Of a DNA stretch of 64,000 bases, positions 27,449 to 35,891 are shown piece after piece. Every line of letters begins with the position of its first letter. Position 1 is the first letter of the stretch. The notes under the pieces are model-generated. The model made no database searches. It saw only the letters and a list, made by a program, of their open reading frames with translations, and was not told the origin of the DNA. The position numbers were made by a program, and so were the translations under genes. The DNA comes from an uncultured Jannaschia sp. (GTDB taxonomy: Bacteria > Pseudomonadota > Alphaproteobacteria > Rhodobacterales > Rhodobacteraceae), in assembly GCF_947494055.1 (NCBI RefSeq), contig NZ_CANLTR010000005.1, positions 1 to 64,000 of the forward strand, read 5' to 3'.

Positions 27449-27858
27449 GCCGGCACCCGTTCGGCCAGCACCTCGACCGTCAGGACGCCGTGCGCGGTCA
27501 CCCCGTCCGGGTCGCGGAGATAGCGCGCGGAGGTCACGTCCCAGTCGGCGCAATGATAGTCCGGGCCAAGGTCGAGGCGTGCGGCTTCGATCGCGCTGCG
27601 AACCGCGAAGGCGATGCCCTTGCAGCGTTCGGTCGAGGGTTCCTCGGTCCAGACGTGGATCGTGTGCGTCACGGTCTCCAGGTTGCGGGCGATGCTTTCC
27701 ACCCGGACGGATTGCGCGTCGCCCAGGATGATGCCGGGACGCGGCGCAGGACGCTTGTGGGCGTCGAGGATGGATGCGGCCGGCACCAGGGCCGTCACCG
27801 CAGGCGAGGCCACCAGACGGGCGCGCAGGGCGCGCTGGATGGCAAGATCGGCGCTCAT
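27445..27858 (-). CDS. DUF3168 tail completion/terminator protein
   Basis: A 137-aa protein of the DUF3168 family, with IQRALRARLVASPAVTALVP, RPGIILGDAQSVRV and THTIHVWTEEPS. The family corresponds to tail terminator proteins that cap the tail tube and join it to the neck. Coupled by ATGA to both neighbours. Confidence 0.85.
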   Translation of the reverse strand: MSADLAIQRALRARLVASPAVTALVPAASILDAHKRPAPRPGIILGDAQSVRVESIARNLETVTHTIHVWTEEPSTERCKGIAFAVRSAIEAARLDLGPDYHCADWDVTSARYLRDPDGVTAHGVLTVEVLAERVPA

Positions 27859-28262
27859 GACCGCGCCTCCCGGATCGCCTTGCCGATCGCCCGCTTGATC
27901 TTCGCCTGCGCCTTCTTCCGGCTCAGTCGAAAGCCGGGCCAGAAGAACGGCTGCGCGGGTGCGTCGGCGGTGCCGTATTCGACCAGGTGCGGATAGCGGA
28001 CATCGCTGTTGCCCACGGTCACGGCGACCATGTGTTCCGGAACGGTCATCGAACCGCCCGGCTGCGAGTAAGGTGGCGTCGTCTCGCCCGGACCCGTGAC
28101 CGCGACGCTGCCCTTCAGGTCGCCGGTATCCTCGGGCGCAAGGGTCTCGATCGTGTCGCCAACGTCATGCCCGGCCGACAGCAGGGCGGGCTTCACTGCC
28201 GCCCGCGCCGCCTTCGGAACAGCCCGCATCCGGGCCTGGAACGATGCCAGCCCGCGCCCCAT
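27855..28262 (-). CDS. HK97 gp10-like neck/tail protein
   Basis: A 135-aa protein of the HK97-gp10 type: residues 15-50 form a helix (PKAARAAVKPALLSAGHDVG), then TLAPEDTGDLKGSVAV and YPHLVEYGTADAPAQPFFWP, the conserved HxVEYGT and QPF motif. It is a connector/tail completion factor. Starts at a TGATG junction with the preceding gene. Confidence 0.88.
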   Translation of the reverse strand: MGRGLASFQARMRAVPKAARAAVKPALLSAGHDVGDTIETLAPEDTGDLKGSVAVTGPGETTPPYSQPGGSMTVPEHMVAVTVGNSDVRYPHLVEYGTADAPAQPFFWPGFRLSRKKAQAKIKRAIGKAIREARS

Positions 28263-28591
28263 CAGAACGTCCAGTCCCGGTATTCGGCGACGATCTCGCG
28301 CACGCCGAAGGGCACTTCCGCCGTCCGGTCGCCAACCGTCGCCGCCTCGCGTTGCAGGAACCACCAGGCGGCGAGTTGAAGGATCGCCGTTTGCAGAGGT
28401 TCGGGTAGCGGCTCCCTCGGGGCAGGTCCGTAGAAGTCTTCGAGGCGCCAGCCCAGCAACTTCTCGACGTAGACCTGCGCCGCCCAGGCCGTGCGGTTCA
28501 GGACGGTGGCATCCACGTCGCGCATGTCCTCCGTGAAGCTCAAGTGCTCCCGGAGGGCTTCCGCGTTGACGTAGAACTGACCATTCGCCAT
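28262..28591 (-). CDS. Head-tail connector protein (gp6-like)
   Basis: A 109-aa helical protein of the HK97 gp6 adaptor type (LREHLSFTEDMRDVDATVLN, AAQVYVEKLLGWRLEDF, QTAILQLAAWWFLQREA). It forms the ring bound under the portal. Located 4 nt after the tail-tube gene. Confidence 0.85.
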   Translation of the reverse strand: MANGQFYVNAEALREHLSFTEDMRDVDATVLNRTAWAAQVYVEKLLGWRLEDFYGPAPREPLPEPLQTAILQLAAWWFLQREAATVGDRTAEVPFGVREIVAEYRDWTF

Positions 28592-28595
28592 CGCG

Positions 28596-29066
28596 TCAGC
28601 TCGCGTTCTTCCGAACGACGTTGCTGTTCACCCAGAGCGACAGGTTCAGCTTCATCACCGAACTGGCCGTGTCGAGGGCTTCCGCCGCGCTGCCGACAAT
28701 GGCGCCGAACTTGCGCTCCGAGCCAGTCCCGCCGCCGGTCGCATCGTTGAACACCACCTTGAAGGCGTAGTTGTCCTGCGTCTTCTCGGCGGCGAGGGCG
28801 GCTTGCTGGCCTTCGTCGTCGTAGTCGATGCCGCAAACCACCTCCATCGTGCCCGCGTCGCGAACGCCTTTCAGCTTCTTGCGACGCTGGCGGTTGATGG
28901 CGTCGAAGGTCACCGGCTCGGCCGCGTCTCCGACCGATCCGAGGGCTTCGGTTTCCTTGATCTCTTTCCAGGTCTGCGAGGTGAAGTCGTCCTCGGCCAG
29001 TTCGTCGGTCACGTCGATGACGCCGCCGATGTAGAGCTTGGCCCCGGCCGTCGCGAAGATGGTCAT
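28596..29066 (-). CDS. Phage tail tube protein
   Basis: A 156-aa beta-rich protein (MTIFATAGAKLYIGGVIDV, GTMEVVCGIDYDDEGQQAAL, ending VMKLNLSLWVNSNVV). This is the pattern of siphovirus major tail (tube) proteins. It overlaps the HNH gene by 4 nt. In standard HK97-type maps this gene follows the tail terminator, whereas here it precedes the connector genes. Confidence 0.82.
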   Translation of the reverse strand: MTIFATAGAKLYIGGVIDVTDELAEDDFTSQTWKEIKETEALGSVGDAAEPVTFDAINRQRRKKLKGVRDAGTMEVVCGIDYDDEGQQAALAAEKTQDNYAFKVVFNDATGGGTGSERKFGAIVGSAAEALDTASSVMKLNLSLWVNSNVVRKNAS

Positions 29067-29422
29067 TGTCTCGTTCCTTCCATGCCGCGGCGTTCTTCAC
29101 GCTGTTTCGCGGAGTTGTGGTCGCGGGCGCACAAGGCTTGCCAGTTCGTGCGGTCCCAGAACTTCTGCATGTCCCCGCGATGCGGGATGCGGTGATCCAC
29201 GACCGTCGCCCGCGCGCCGCAGCGGACGCAGAACGGATGCTGGTCGAGGTATTCCCGGCGTGCCCGGTCCCACGCCCCCGTGTAGCCGCGTGCCGAAGAC
29301 GAAGGCCGCTTGGCGTCGTGCCGGGCCTTGCGTGCGCGGTCGCGATCCACGGTGCAGGCGCAGCGCGTCCCCGAAGGAACCACCTTCCCGCATCCGCAGA
29401 CCTTGGGGGGCTTCGTGGGCAT
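29063..29422 (-). CDS. HNH endonuclease
   Basis: A 119-aa protein with a zinc-ribbon-like start (CGCGKVVPSGTRCACT) and an HNH core (HPFCVRCGARATVVDHRIPH, WQALCARDHNSAK). HNH proteins of HK97-type phages assist terminase cleavage at cos or pac sites and usually lie next to terS; here it is between capsid and tube genes. Confidence 0.88.
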   Translation of the reverse strand: MPTKPPKVCGCGKVVPSGTRCACTVDRDRARKARHDAKRPSSSARGYTGAWDRARREYLDQHPFCVRCGARATVVDHRIPHRGDMQKFWDRTNWQALCARDHNSAKQREERRGMEGTRQ

Positions 29423-29424
29423 CG

Positions 29425-29808
29425 TCAGACCGGCCGCTCGGCGAGGTCGCCCATGACGGCCACGGCGGATGCCGCGATCGACGTACCGCTGGCCTTCGTC
29501 AGCACCAGTCGCACGAACCGCTTGTGGCCGTGGTAGCCGATCCGGTAGGCGCTATCGCCTTCGAGCGGCAAGGCCGCGTCGCTGTCGATCCATTGCGCAT
29601 CCGCATCCGCGAAGTCGCCGCCGGCCGACGTGTCGGCTTCCTGCACCTTGGCGGTGAAGCTGCCGGACCCCGCGATTGCCCCCGTGGTGATGACAAAGGC
29701 CATCCGGTTGCAGTCGCGAAGGTCGATGGCCGGGCCAGTCTTGTTGCCGGCCAGCACCTCTGGCGAGACGGCGACCTGCGCCGCGATGTTCGATTTCATG
29801 TCACGCAT
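29425..29808 (-). CDS. Phage virion protein, possible decoration or connector
   Basis: A 127-aa beta-rich protein (MRDMKSNIAAQVAV, FVITTGAIAGSGSFTAKVQE, GYHGHKRFVRLVLTKASGT). Similar proteins occur just after the capsid gene in alphaproteobacterial phages. The function is not established. GGAGGG lies 7 nt before the ATG. Confidence 0.6.
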   Translation of the reverse strand: MRDMKSNIAAQVAVSPEVLAGNKTGPAIDLRDCNRMAFVITTGAIAGSGSFTAKVQEADTSAGGDFADADAQWIDSDAALPLEGDSAYRIGYHGHKRFVRLVLTKASGTSIAASAVAVMGDLAERPV

Positions 29809-29821
29809 GGTTCAGCCCTCC

Positions 29822-30961
29822 TCAGGCGGCAATCTTGAGCTTGCGGAACTTGGCGGCCTGGATGACGCGGCCACCGACGCGACGGGTCGCGTGGATGCGG
29901 GTCATGCCGTTCGTCGCCAGAAGGTACGGGTTGACCAGGATCGACAGCGCCGTGTGATCCACGATGCGGTAGCCGGACCAGTCGCCATAGACGATCGGGG
30001 TCGCGTTCGCTTCGAGGTCCGGCATGTCGACCATCTCGACCACGGGACGGCCCAGGATCGTCTCGGGCTGTCCAAGCTGGAACGACGGCTGCCACAGGAA
30101 TCGGCCGTCGCCATCCTTCAGAAGCCGGATCGCCGCAAGCGTGGTGCTGTTCAGCGCCCAGGCGCCCCGGTTCCGGTACATGGCCGGAAGCTGGTACATC
30201 AGCGCGACCAGCGCGTCGGCGGTCAGGCCCGTGGCGCTGCCGGAGTTGAACTCCTGGATGCTCGGGTCGCGAAGGATGCCCAGGGGGGCAAGGATGCCGT
30301 CGCCACCCACGAAGGCCATGCCTTCCTTCTGACCGAAGTCCTCGGCGAGTGCCGCGCGAACTTCCGCCTCGGCCTGGCCCGCGCTGTCGGACAGCAGTTC
30401 GTTCGACAGGTCGACGTAGGTGTCGAGCGATTTGATGTCGACTTCGGCCTGCGCGAAGGCCGGCTCGCTCGGCTGTTGCGGCATCGTCTCGCCGCGCCAC
30501 CGGGCATTCGTGATCTCCGTACGGCGCGGGTAGATGACGGAGGGCGACGACGTGCTGCGCACGCTGGCGAACTGGCGGATCGGCGACACCTCGACCAGAT
30601 CCTTGATGATCTCCGACGCCATCTCCGGCGGGGCGAGATAACCGGCCTTCGGGTCCTGGAGCGTCGTCAGGGCCTTCAGCACGTCCGGGCCGGCATCGTT
30701 GCCCTTCGCCAGATAGGCACTGAACGCCTTGCGGATTTCCGAAGGCTCTTTGTCGGCCTCGCGCGCACCCTTGGCGCGGTTCGTCTTCGCCTCGATCCGG
30801 TCCAGACGCTCGACAAGCGCGGACGTGTCGGCGGCCTTCTCGACCTTCGACAGCCGGTCCTCGACCTTGCCGGTGAAGTCCTCGATCGCCTTCGTCACGA
30901 TGTCGTCGGGCGTGTCCTCTTCGGCCTTTCGGACGAACGTGTTGTGGTCCTGATAAGTCAT
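29822..30961 (-). CDS. Major capsid protein, HK97 fold
   Basis: A 379-aa capsid subunit. Residues about 15-85 are a charged coiled-coil delta domain (IEDFTGKVEDRLSKVEKAAD) of the kind that acts as internal scaffold and is removed by the protease. The HK97 body begins near GYLAPPEMASEIIKDLVEVS and includes LGRPVVEMVDMPD and ILVNPYLLATNGMTRIHATR. The ATG overlaps the protease stop as ATGA. Confidence 0.93.
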   Translation of the reverse strand: MTYQDHNTFVRKAEEDTPDDIVTKAIEDFTGKVEDRLSKVEKAADTSALVERLDRIEAKTNRAKGAREADKEPSEIRKAFSAYLAKGNDAGPDVLKALTTLQDPKAGYLAPPEMASEIIKDLVEVSPIRQFASVRSTSSPSVIYPRRTEITNARWRGETMPQQPSEPAFAQAEVDIKSLDTYVDLSNELLSDSAGQAEAEVRAALAEDFGQKEGMAFVGGDGILAPLGILRDPSIQEFNSGSATGLTADALVALMYQLPAMYRNRGAWALNSTTLAAIRLLKDGDGRFLWQPSFQLGQPETILGRPVVEMVDMPDLEANATPIVYGDWSGYRIVDHTALSILVNPYLLATNGMTRIHATRRVGGRVIQAAKFRKLKIAA

Positions 30962-31467
30962 TCTGTCCTCGTGAGTTGCGCCGCAGCGCGGTGGAGTGCT
31001 GTCGCGAGCTGAAGCGCACGCACGGCGGATTTCGCGGACGCGACCTGCGCGCCCGGATGGCAGGGGAAGGTGACCAGGCTGCATTCCATCAGCTCCAGGT
31101 CGGTGATCGTCCGGCCGCCGCCCTTGCGCTTGCTGGCGGACTTCGTGCGGAAGCCGATCGAAACGCCCCGGACAGCCCCGGCCCGGACCAGCGCCCGAAC
31201 CTCGCGGGCGCGGTGAACGTCCTCGACCAGAAGCCGGCCCTTCAGGTGCAGGCCGTCCTCGCGTTCCTCGCCGGCCGACCAGACGCCCACAGGGTCGTTC
31301 GGATCGTGGCCGAACAGCAGCGGGATCGGGAATGATGCGGAAGCGAACGCCCCCTTGGTGATGACATCGCCTACGCGGTCGGGTGTCGCGAAGGACCAGG
31401 CAATCGCCTCGATTTCGCCGTCGCTATTCGCTTCGAACTTCGTCTCGATCAGCAGCCGGTCCATCAC
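30958..31467 (-). CDS. Prohead protease (HK97 family U35)
   Basis: A 169-aa serine protease that trims the capsid delta domain. Catalytic blocks LLFGHDPNDPVGVW (His) and RGVSIGFRT (Ser) are in the right order, followed by ITDLELMECSLVTFP. It sits between portal and capsid genes as usual. Confidence 0.92.
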   Translation of the reverse strand: MMDRLLIETKFEANSDGEIEAIAWSFATPDRVGDVITKGAFASASFPIPLLFGHDPNDPVGVWSAGEEREDGLHLKGRLLVEDVHRAREVRALVRAGAVRGVSIGFRTKSASKRKGGGRTITDLELMECSLVTFPCHPGAQVASAKSAVRALQLATALHRAAAQLTRTE

Positions 31468-31853
31468 GCACCCCCTCGGTGGGCGGCGCGGTCGCTGGCG
31501 TAGGCGTCGATTTGCGCCTCCACCCAGGTCGCGGCGCGGATCAAGCGAATGACGTTGGCCGTGTTGAAGGGTACGGGCTGGCCGTCCTCATCGCATTCCC
31601 AGCCCAGCACGCAGCGGGCGAGGTTGGCGATGCGGGCCTTCTCGCGGTTCTCCGACGACACCCGGCCGTCGATGTCCGACATCTCGACCAGATCGTCGGC
31701 CAGCCGCAGACGTGCCTTGCGCTGCGTCTCGCTGTCCGGCCCGGCAATGCGCAGGCGGATGCCCGTGGGCCTGCCGGTCAGCGGATCGGCAAGGACGAAC
31801 CACGCGCCCCGCTCCTGGTCTTCGGACATGGCGATGATGTCATTCAGTTGCAT
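31464..31853 (-). CDS. Hypothetical phage protein
   Basis: A 129-aa protein (MQLNDIIAMSEDQERGAWFV, GRPTGIRLRIAGPDSETQRK) rich in helices, with DAYASDRAAHRGGA at the end. It looks like head-assembly proteins encoded between portal and protease that carry no established function. The second of two adjacent ATGs was chosen, because GGAGG is 4 nt upstream of it. It overlaps the protease gene by 4 nt. Confidence 0.65.
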   Translation of the reverse strand: MQLNDIIAMSEDQERGAWFVLADPLTGRPTGIRLRIAGPDSETQRKARLRLADDLVEMSDIDGRVSSENREKARIANLARCVLGWECDEDGQPVPFNTANVIRLIRAATWVEAQIDAYASDRAAHRGGA

Positions 31854-32110
31854 CATGCCTCCACCGGGTTGGCGGCAGTGAAGAACACGGTGCCGGACCC
31901 TTTGACCCAGAGGTGTTCGCCGTCTTCGAGGGCGAAGGATTGGTTGGAGTAAGGCGACAGGCGATGCCCGCCCTTCAGGGTCGGGGCCGTTGTGCCCTCG
32001 CTCACGATCCAGAAGAGATAATTGCCGGACTCGTTGGCAACGGTAACGGTGCCGCCTGCGGCAATGCGCGACCATTCCCCTTCGAGTACGCGCATCTTCG
32101 TTTCAGCCAT
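31853..32110 (-). CDS. Hypothetical small beta-rich phage protein
   Basis: An 85-aa protein (MAETKMRVLEGEWSRIAAGG, FALEDGEHLWVKGSGTVFFT). The pattern suggests a single beta-sandwich domain; a head-decoration or fibre-stub role is possible but unproven. It overlaps the portal gene by 8 nt and the next gene by 1 nt. Confidence 0.6.
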   Translation of the reverse strand: MAETKMRVLEGEWSRIAAGGTVTVANESGNYLFWIVSEGTTAPTLKGGHRLSPYSNQSFALEDGEHLWVKGSGTVFFTAANPVEA

Positions 32111-33308
32111 CGGTGCCCTTCTGCGCGTCGGTCGGCGCGGTCTGGATGTTCGGATTGACGAAGGTCTCGCCGCCCGCACGCGGGGGCAGTCCGAGCCATC
32201 CCCGGCCTTCGTTCGGATTGATGACCTGCGCCGCGATCAGGCTGTTGATGACCGTCGAGCGGGTGGACAGGTCGGCGCGGGTAAGGTCGTCGCGATCGAA
32301 CCGGACGGCGTGGTCGGCCCGCTCTTCGGGCGTGAAGAGGGCACGGCGGAACGCGCCTTCAGCGGCCCGCAGCCAAGGCTCCAGGCAGTAGGACAGGAAC
32401 TCGACGCCCATCTGCTCAGTGTTCGACCACGTTGCCCGGTCCAGCTCGAAGAGCATGGTCGGCGGGACGCGGAACGCACGGGCGACTTCCAGCACCTGGA
32501 ACTTGCGGTTCTCCAGGAACTGCGCGTCCGTCGAGTTGAAGGTGAACGGGTCGAACTCGGCGCCATCGTACAGGATCGCCGTGCGGCCCCCGGCGTCGTC
32601 GCCTTCGTGGGTGGCACGCCAGGCGGCGCGTGCCTTCCGCACGCTGTCCTCGCCCATACCCTTCGGGAACTTCAGCGCACCGGACGGGCGGGCACCGCGA
32701 CCGAAGAGTCGGGCGGCGTGACGGTCGAGGGCGGCAGCCGTGCCGATCGCGTCCCGGTAGAGGGTCAGCGGGGAACGCCCGAACGGGCTGCGCAGGTGGA
32801 TGAAGTCGCGGGCGGGCTGGATGTCGCCGTCGATCTTGTAGGTCGGTTCGCCGGTCGCGGTGTCGAAGTCCACGGAGACGATGCCGCGTTGATAGCGGAC
32901 GATCTCCTGCACCTCGCCGCGCACGCGGTTGACGTGGGCGAGGCCACCGACATCGCTCGACAGGGCGTCGATGACGAGGTCGCGGATCAGCTCGAAGCCC
33001 GATGTCCAGTCGTTCGCCGCATCCCGCAGGAACGGCAGCGCCGGGTGGCCGGGAAGCGGGGTCTCGTTGCCTGCCGCGTCGATGCGCTTCACATGCACGT
33101 CGAGGGTCGCGACGGCTTCCGAGATGACGCGGATCGCGGACCCGACAGCCGGAACCTTCAGCGCTGCTTCGGGCGTCAGGACGATGCCGGAGGTCGCGGT
33201 CGGAACAATGCCGAACAGGGCGTAAAGGTCATCGTCAGGCGTCGCCAGACCTTTCGCCTCGGGGGCGATGGTCGGCTCATCGGGCGGAGTACGGCGGAAC
33301 CAGCTCAT
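32103..33308 (-). CDS. Portal protein (HK97 family)
   Basis: A 401-aa protein that forms the dodecameric DNA-entry ring. Family blocks are AVGSAIRVISEAVATLDVHV, HLRSPFGRSPLTLYRDAIGT, FQVLEVARAFRVPPTMLFEL and the C-terminal NEGRGWLGLPP. It is the first gene of the late block on the minus strand. The ribosome site is weak. A hairpin lies 38 nt upstream. Confidence 0.94.
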   Translation of the reverse strand: MSWFRRTPPDEPTIAPEAKGLATPDDDLYALFGIVPTATSGIVLTPEAALKVPAVGSAIRVISEAVATLDVHVKRIDAAGNETPLPGHPALPFLRDAANDWTSGFELIRDLVIDALSSDVGGLAHVNRVRGEVQEIVRYQRGIVSVDFDTATGEPTYKIDGDIQPARDFIHLRSPFGRSPLTLYRDAIGTAAALDRHAARLFGRGARPSGALKFPKGMGEDSVRKARAAWRATHEGDDAGGRTAILYDGAEFDPFTFNSTDAQFLENRKFQVLEVARAFRVPPTMLFELDRATWSNTEQMGVEFLSYCLEPWLRAAEGAFRRALFTPEERADHAVRFDRDDLTRADLSTRSTVINSLIAAQVINPNEGRGWLGLPPRAGGETFVNPNIQTAPTDAQKGTDG

Positions 33309-33345
33309 GCCGCGAGGATCGCAGGCGGTTCGTGCCCAAGTAAGC

Positions 33346-33361
33346 TAGCGCGATGGCGCTA
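33346..33361. promoter_or_regulatory. Inverted repeat upstream of the portal gene
   Basis: TAGCGC and GCGCTA with a GATG loop form a 6-bp perfect inverted repeat between the small ORF at 33479 and the portal gene. It could be an operator or weak terminator controlling entry into the late block. No T-run follows. Confidence 0.35.
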
Positions 33362-33478
33362 AAGCTAGGTATTCATGGGTTATTCAGGCAGACCGAAAAT
33401 CCAGTTTGCCGCAAATGTTGAAGAAGCGACCCCGCGCCGGTCCCCGATGGCCCCAAAAGTCCAGGACCACCCCCCCGG

Positions 33479-33619
33479 TTACTTACCCGTGCAGTCCGCA
33501 ACCTCTTCCACAGGGGACAGCTCCTCAGCCCATCTAAGTGCCATCTTGCGCTCAGTGAACCTCGCAACGACGATAGGAGCTGTATCGTCCCAGACATACG
33601 CGACCTCATAGGGCAGCAT
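33479..33619 (-). CDS. Small hypothetical protein
   Basis: A 46-aa protein starting MLPYEVAYVWDDTAPIVVAR, with a compact beta-strand pair followed by helix FTERKMALRWAEEL. AGAGGA lies 5 nt before this ATG. A longer version from 33664 is possible but has a poorer ribosome site. Proteins of this form occur as small orphan genes in phages; function unknown. Confidence 0.5.
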   Translation of the reverse strand: MLPYEVAYVWDDTAPIVVARFTERKMALRWAEELSPVEEVADCTGK

Positions 33620-33733
33620 ATCATCCTCTCGCGTTTTCCTGACTTCCGCTCTCTTGATAGACATACCGAACCGACCTTTTGGCCCCCCTCACGAGGCGCA
33701 TATTGCAGCTTCTGCTCGTGATGCATGGTCTAG

Positions 33734-33955
33734 CTACGCCTTGCGTGTCTTCAACCATGCGTTCAGTTCCGCACGGAGTGCGAAGTACCGCCGTCCGTCC
33801 GGCCGATAGATCGGGGCAAGGTTACGCTCGGCCAGCCTACGGGTCGCGTCCACGCTCAGGCCGATGGCATGTGCAATCGCCTCCAGTCCCCAGAGCTTTT
33901 CCGGTCCGCTCGTGATGGCGTCGAAGCGCCAGCGGTCGAGGTTTGGTCTGTCCAT
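33734..33955 (-). CDS. AlpA-like/HTH_17 DNA-binding regulator
   Basis: A 73-aa protein with a MerR/excisionase-type winged helix: LWGLEAIAHAIGLSVDATRR, NLAPIYRPDGRRYFALRAEL, NAWLK. AlpA-like proteins next to a primase are characteristic of P4-like satellites and Gram-negative PICIs, where they activate excision or morphogenesis genes. The start ATG has AAGGA 8 nt upstream. The repeat-rich gap to its right separates it from the primase gene. Confidence 0.8.
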   Translation of the reverse strand: MDRPNLDRWRFDAITSGPEKLWGLEAIAHAIGLSVDATRRLAERNLAPIYRPDGRRYFALRAELNAWLKTRKA

Positions 33956-33983
33956 CTGTCTCATCCTTCCTGCACGTTTCAGC

Positions 33984-34077
33984 GGTTACGGTTACAGATG
34001 GTTACGTGTGTTTCCCGTTTCCCCTTATGCGCGTGTGCATGAGGTATAATCGGAGTTACACGTAACCATCCGTAACC
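33984..34077. repeat. GGTTAC iteron-like cluster, candidate origin
   Basis: Three direct copies of GGTTACR begin at 33984, 33990 and 34000. Two inverted copies CGTAACC lie at 34061-34067 and 34071-34077, the first forming a GTTAC-ACG-TAAC dyad with 34055-34059. A TATAAT lies at 34045-34050. The cluster fills the gap between the primase-helicase gene and the AlpA-like gene, where P4-type satellites carry their replication origin iterons. An alternative is an operator array for the AlpA-like protein. Confidence 0.6.
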
Positions 34078-34087
34078 GTGTCCCGCG

Positions 34088-35482
34088 TCACCCATTGCCG
34101 GGCACCTCGGGCCGGTTGATCGTCACGCCCTGCCAGCCGCGATAGGTCTTGCCGCTTATCTTCCGGGGCATGTCCCGCAGCCCCTGACGACGCAGCCGGG
34201 GCGCCATGCTCTTGGCAGTTCCAGGCTCTTCGCCGTTCGACTTCGCGTAGTCCGTCCAGTTCCTGAAAAGGTCCGCGCTGGTCTCCCAACGATGTTCGTT
34301 CCCCGGTTCCAGAATACAGGCATCATCCAGCCATTGCCGCACGAGGTCCTGTTCGCCGAAATAGTTGGCCGTGGCGTCGACCACGCTCTGCGGCCGCTCC
34401 AGGCCCTCACGCCGCCAAGCAACGGCCCCCCCGATCATCCAGCGTAGGATGCCGGGCCATTCGACGCGCAGCTTCGCCTCCAGCTCCCTGTCGGGCTGCT
34501 CGGGCTTCACGGTGAACGGCACGATGTTGAACCGCCGCCGTGCCGCTTCATCGACGTTCGCCAGCGCAGGCGCATGGTTTCCGACAATCGTCAACTTGAA
34601 CGCGGGCGTGTAGGTGAAGAAGTCCTGCCGCATGAAACGAGCGGAGATAGGGTCGCCGCCGGTCATCTGCTTGATGCGGGCTTCGGCCCATGCCCGGCCT
34701 TCCTCCGTCTCTGAGGCGGACACCAGACGCGCCCCACGTAGCAGGGCAAGCTCTGTCGGGTGCTTGTCCCCGCGCGAGGCGGTGAACGTGTCCATCGCTG
34801 CCGTGGTGGCATAATCGCCCATGATCCGGGTGACGGTGTTCAGAAAGACGGACTTGCCGTTCCCACCGGGGCCATAGAGGAAGATCAGGGCATGTTCCCG
34901 TGTGTCGCCCGTGAGGCAGTACCCGCACCAGCGCCGAAGGAACTCGATCATCCCCGCGTCCCCACTGGTCGCTTCGGTCAGGAAGCGCATCCAGGTCGGG
35001 CAGTCCGGCACCAGCGAGGGCGCCACGGCCGCACGCTTCGTCAGACCGCTGGCCGGTTCCGGGTCGAGAGCGTCGCCGGTGCGAAGGTCGATGGCACCGC
35101 CCGGCACGCCAAGGATGAAAGGGTCCTGGTCCCATTCGTCCTGCCGGACCGCGTGCGCTCGATCCGACCGGGCAAACGCCTCGACGCCCCCGGCGAACCC
35201 ACGTTTCCGCACCCGTTCCTTGACGCGCTCCGGCGTGCCTTCCGACAGTTCGCGAGCGACACGACGACACCACGAGAACGCAAGGTCGGTCCTGTCGATC
35301 CGCCAGTGATCTCCGGTCCATTCGTACCACGCGCCGACATCGTGGTCGAAGCGCAGCCGGTCCCGAAACCGCTCGGAAAACGCCAGCGCCACGCCGTCTT
35401 CGGTCAATTCGACATCTTTCGCCCGAATGTCCTCGGCCCCGGCTGCGCGGGCGCGGTCTTCCAGATCAGCAAACTTGTTCAT
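34088..35482 (-). CDS. P4-type primase/SF3 helicase
   Basis: A 464-aa replication protein. The N-terminal region resembles the D5_N domain (DRLRFDHDVGAWYEWTGDHW and PGGAIDLRTGD). The SF3 helicase core has Walker A GPGGNGKSVF, followed by FTASRGDKHPTELALLRGAR and TPAFKLTIVGNHAPAL, with VDEAARRRFNIVPF as the SF3 arginine-finger region. It would load at the adjacent repeat cluster. The ATG (MNKFADLEDR) with GGAGG 5 nt upstream was chosen. It overlaps the preceding gene by 17 nt. Confidence 0.92.
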   Translation of the reverse strand: MNKFADLEDRARAAGAEDIRAKDVELTEDGVALAFSERFRDRLRFDHDVGAWYEWTGDHWRIDRTDLAFSWCRRVARELSEGTPERVKERVRKRGFAGGVEAFARSDRAHAVRQDEWDQDPFILGVPGGAIDLRTGDALDPEPASGLTKRAAVAPSLVPDCPTWMRFLTEATSGDAGMIEFLRRWCGYCLTGDTREHALIFLYGPGGNGKSVFLNTVTRIMGDYATTAAMDTFTASRGDKHPTELALLRGARLVSASETEEGRAWAEARIKQMTGGDPISARFMRQDFFTYTPAFKLTIVGNHAPALANVDEAARRRFNIVPFTVKPEQPDRELEAKLRVEWPGILRWMIGGAVAWRREGLERPQSVVDATANYFGEQDLVRQWLDDACILEPGNEHRWETSADLFRNWTDYAKSNGEEPGTAKSMAPRLRRQGLRDMPRKISGKTYRGWQGVTINRPEVPGNG

Positions 35483-35891
35483 CGCCGCCTCCATTCGAGA
35501 CGTGGGCAATGAAGTCCTGCCGATCCGCCATGTTCAGGGCGCGAAACGCCGTAAGCGCATAGGCGCGAAGCTCGTCATCGGTCGCAGCACCCGCCCACAG
35601 GGCGGCATCCTGAAGGGCGTTGTCGAAGGGCGCCGGAGGCAAGCCCGCTCCACGCTGACCGACGTAAAGAATGGTCCGCAGCTCGTCGTCCGGCAAAGTC
35701 TCGGCCATCATCAGGGTGACCGCCCCGCGCTCGCGCAGGGTCAGCCGTTTGGTCATGACAGTGGCGAAGTCCTGCCAGGTATCCGCGCAGTCGGACGCCA
35801 GCGCATAGCCCAGCATCCGGGCGGCGCCCTTGTGCCGGTCTTGAATATGACGACCGCGATTGACGCGACGGATCGGGGTGAGCGCGTTCAT
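35466..35891 (-). CDS. Hypothetical protein of the replication operon
   Basis: A 141-aa helical protein (MNALTPIRRVNRGRHIQDRH, AARMLGYALASDCADTWQDF, LRERGAVTLMMAETLPDDEL). No family recognised. The ATG overlaps the upstream stop as ATGA and the 3' end overlaps the primase start, so it is translated with the replication genes. Confidence 0.6.
   Translation of the reverse strand: MNALTPIRRVNRGRHIQDRHKGAARMLGYALASDCADTWQDFATVMTKRLTLRERGAVTLMMAETLPDDELRTILYVGQRGAGLPPAPFDNALQDAALWAGAATDDELRAYALTAFRALNMADRQDFIAHVSNGGGDEQVC

Noticed and set aside
21789-33308. Capsid and tail genes as part of a gene transfer agent
   Set aside because: Rhodobacterales GTA clusters lack integrase, att repeats and a primase and have a different gene order; here all signs of site-specific integration are present.
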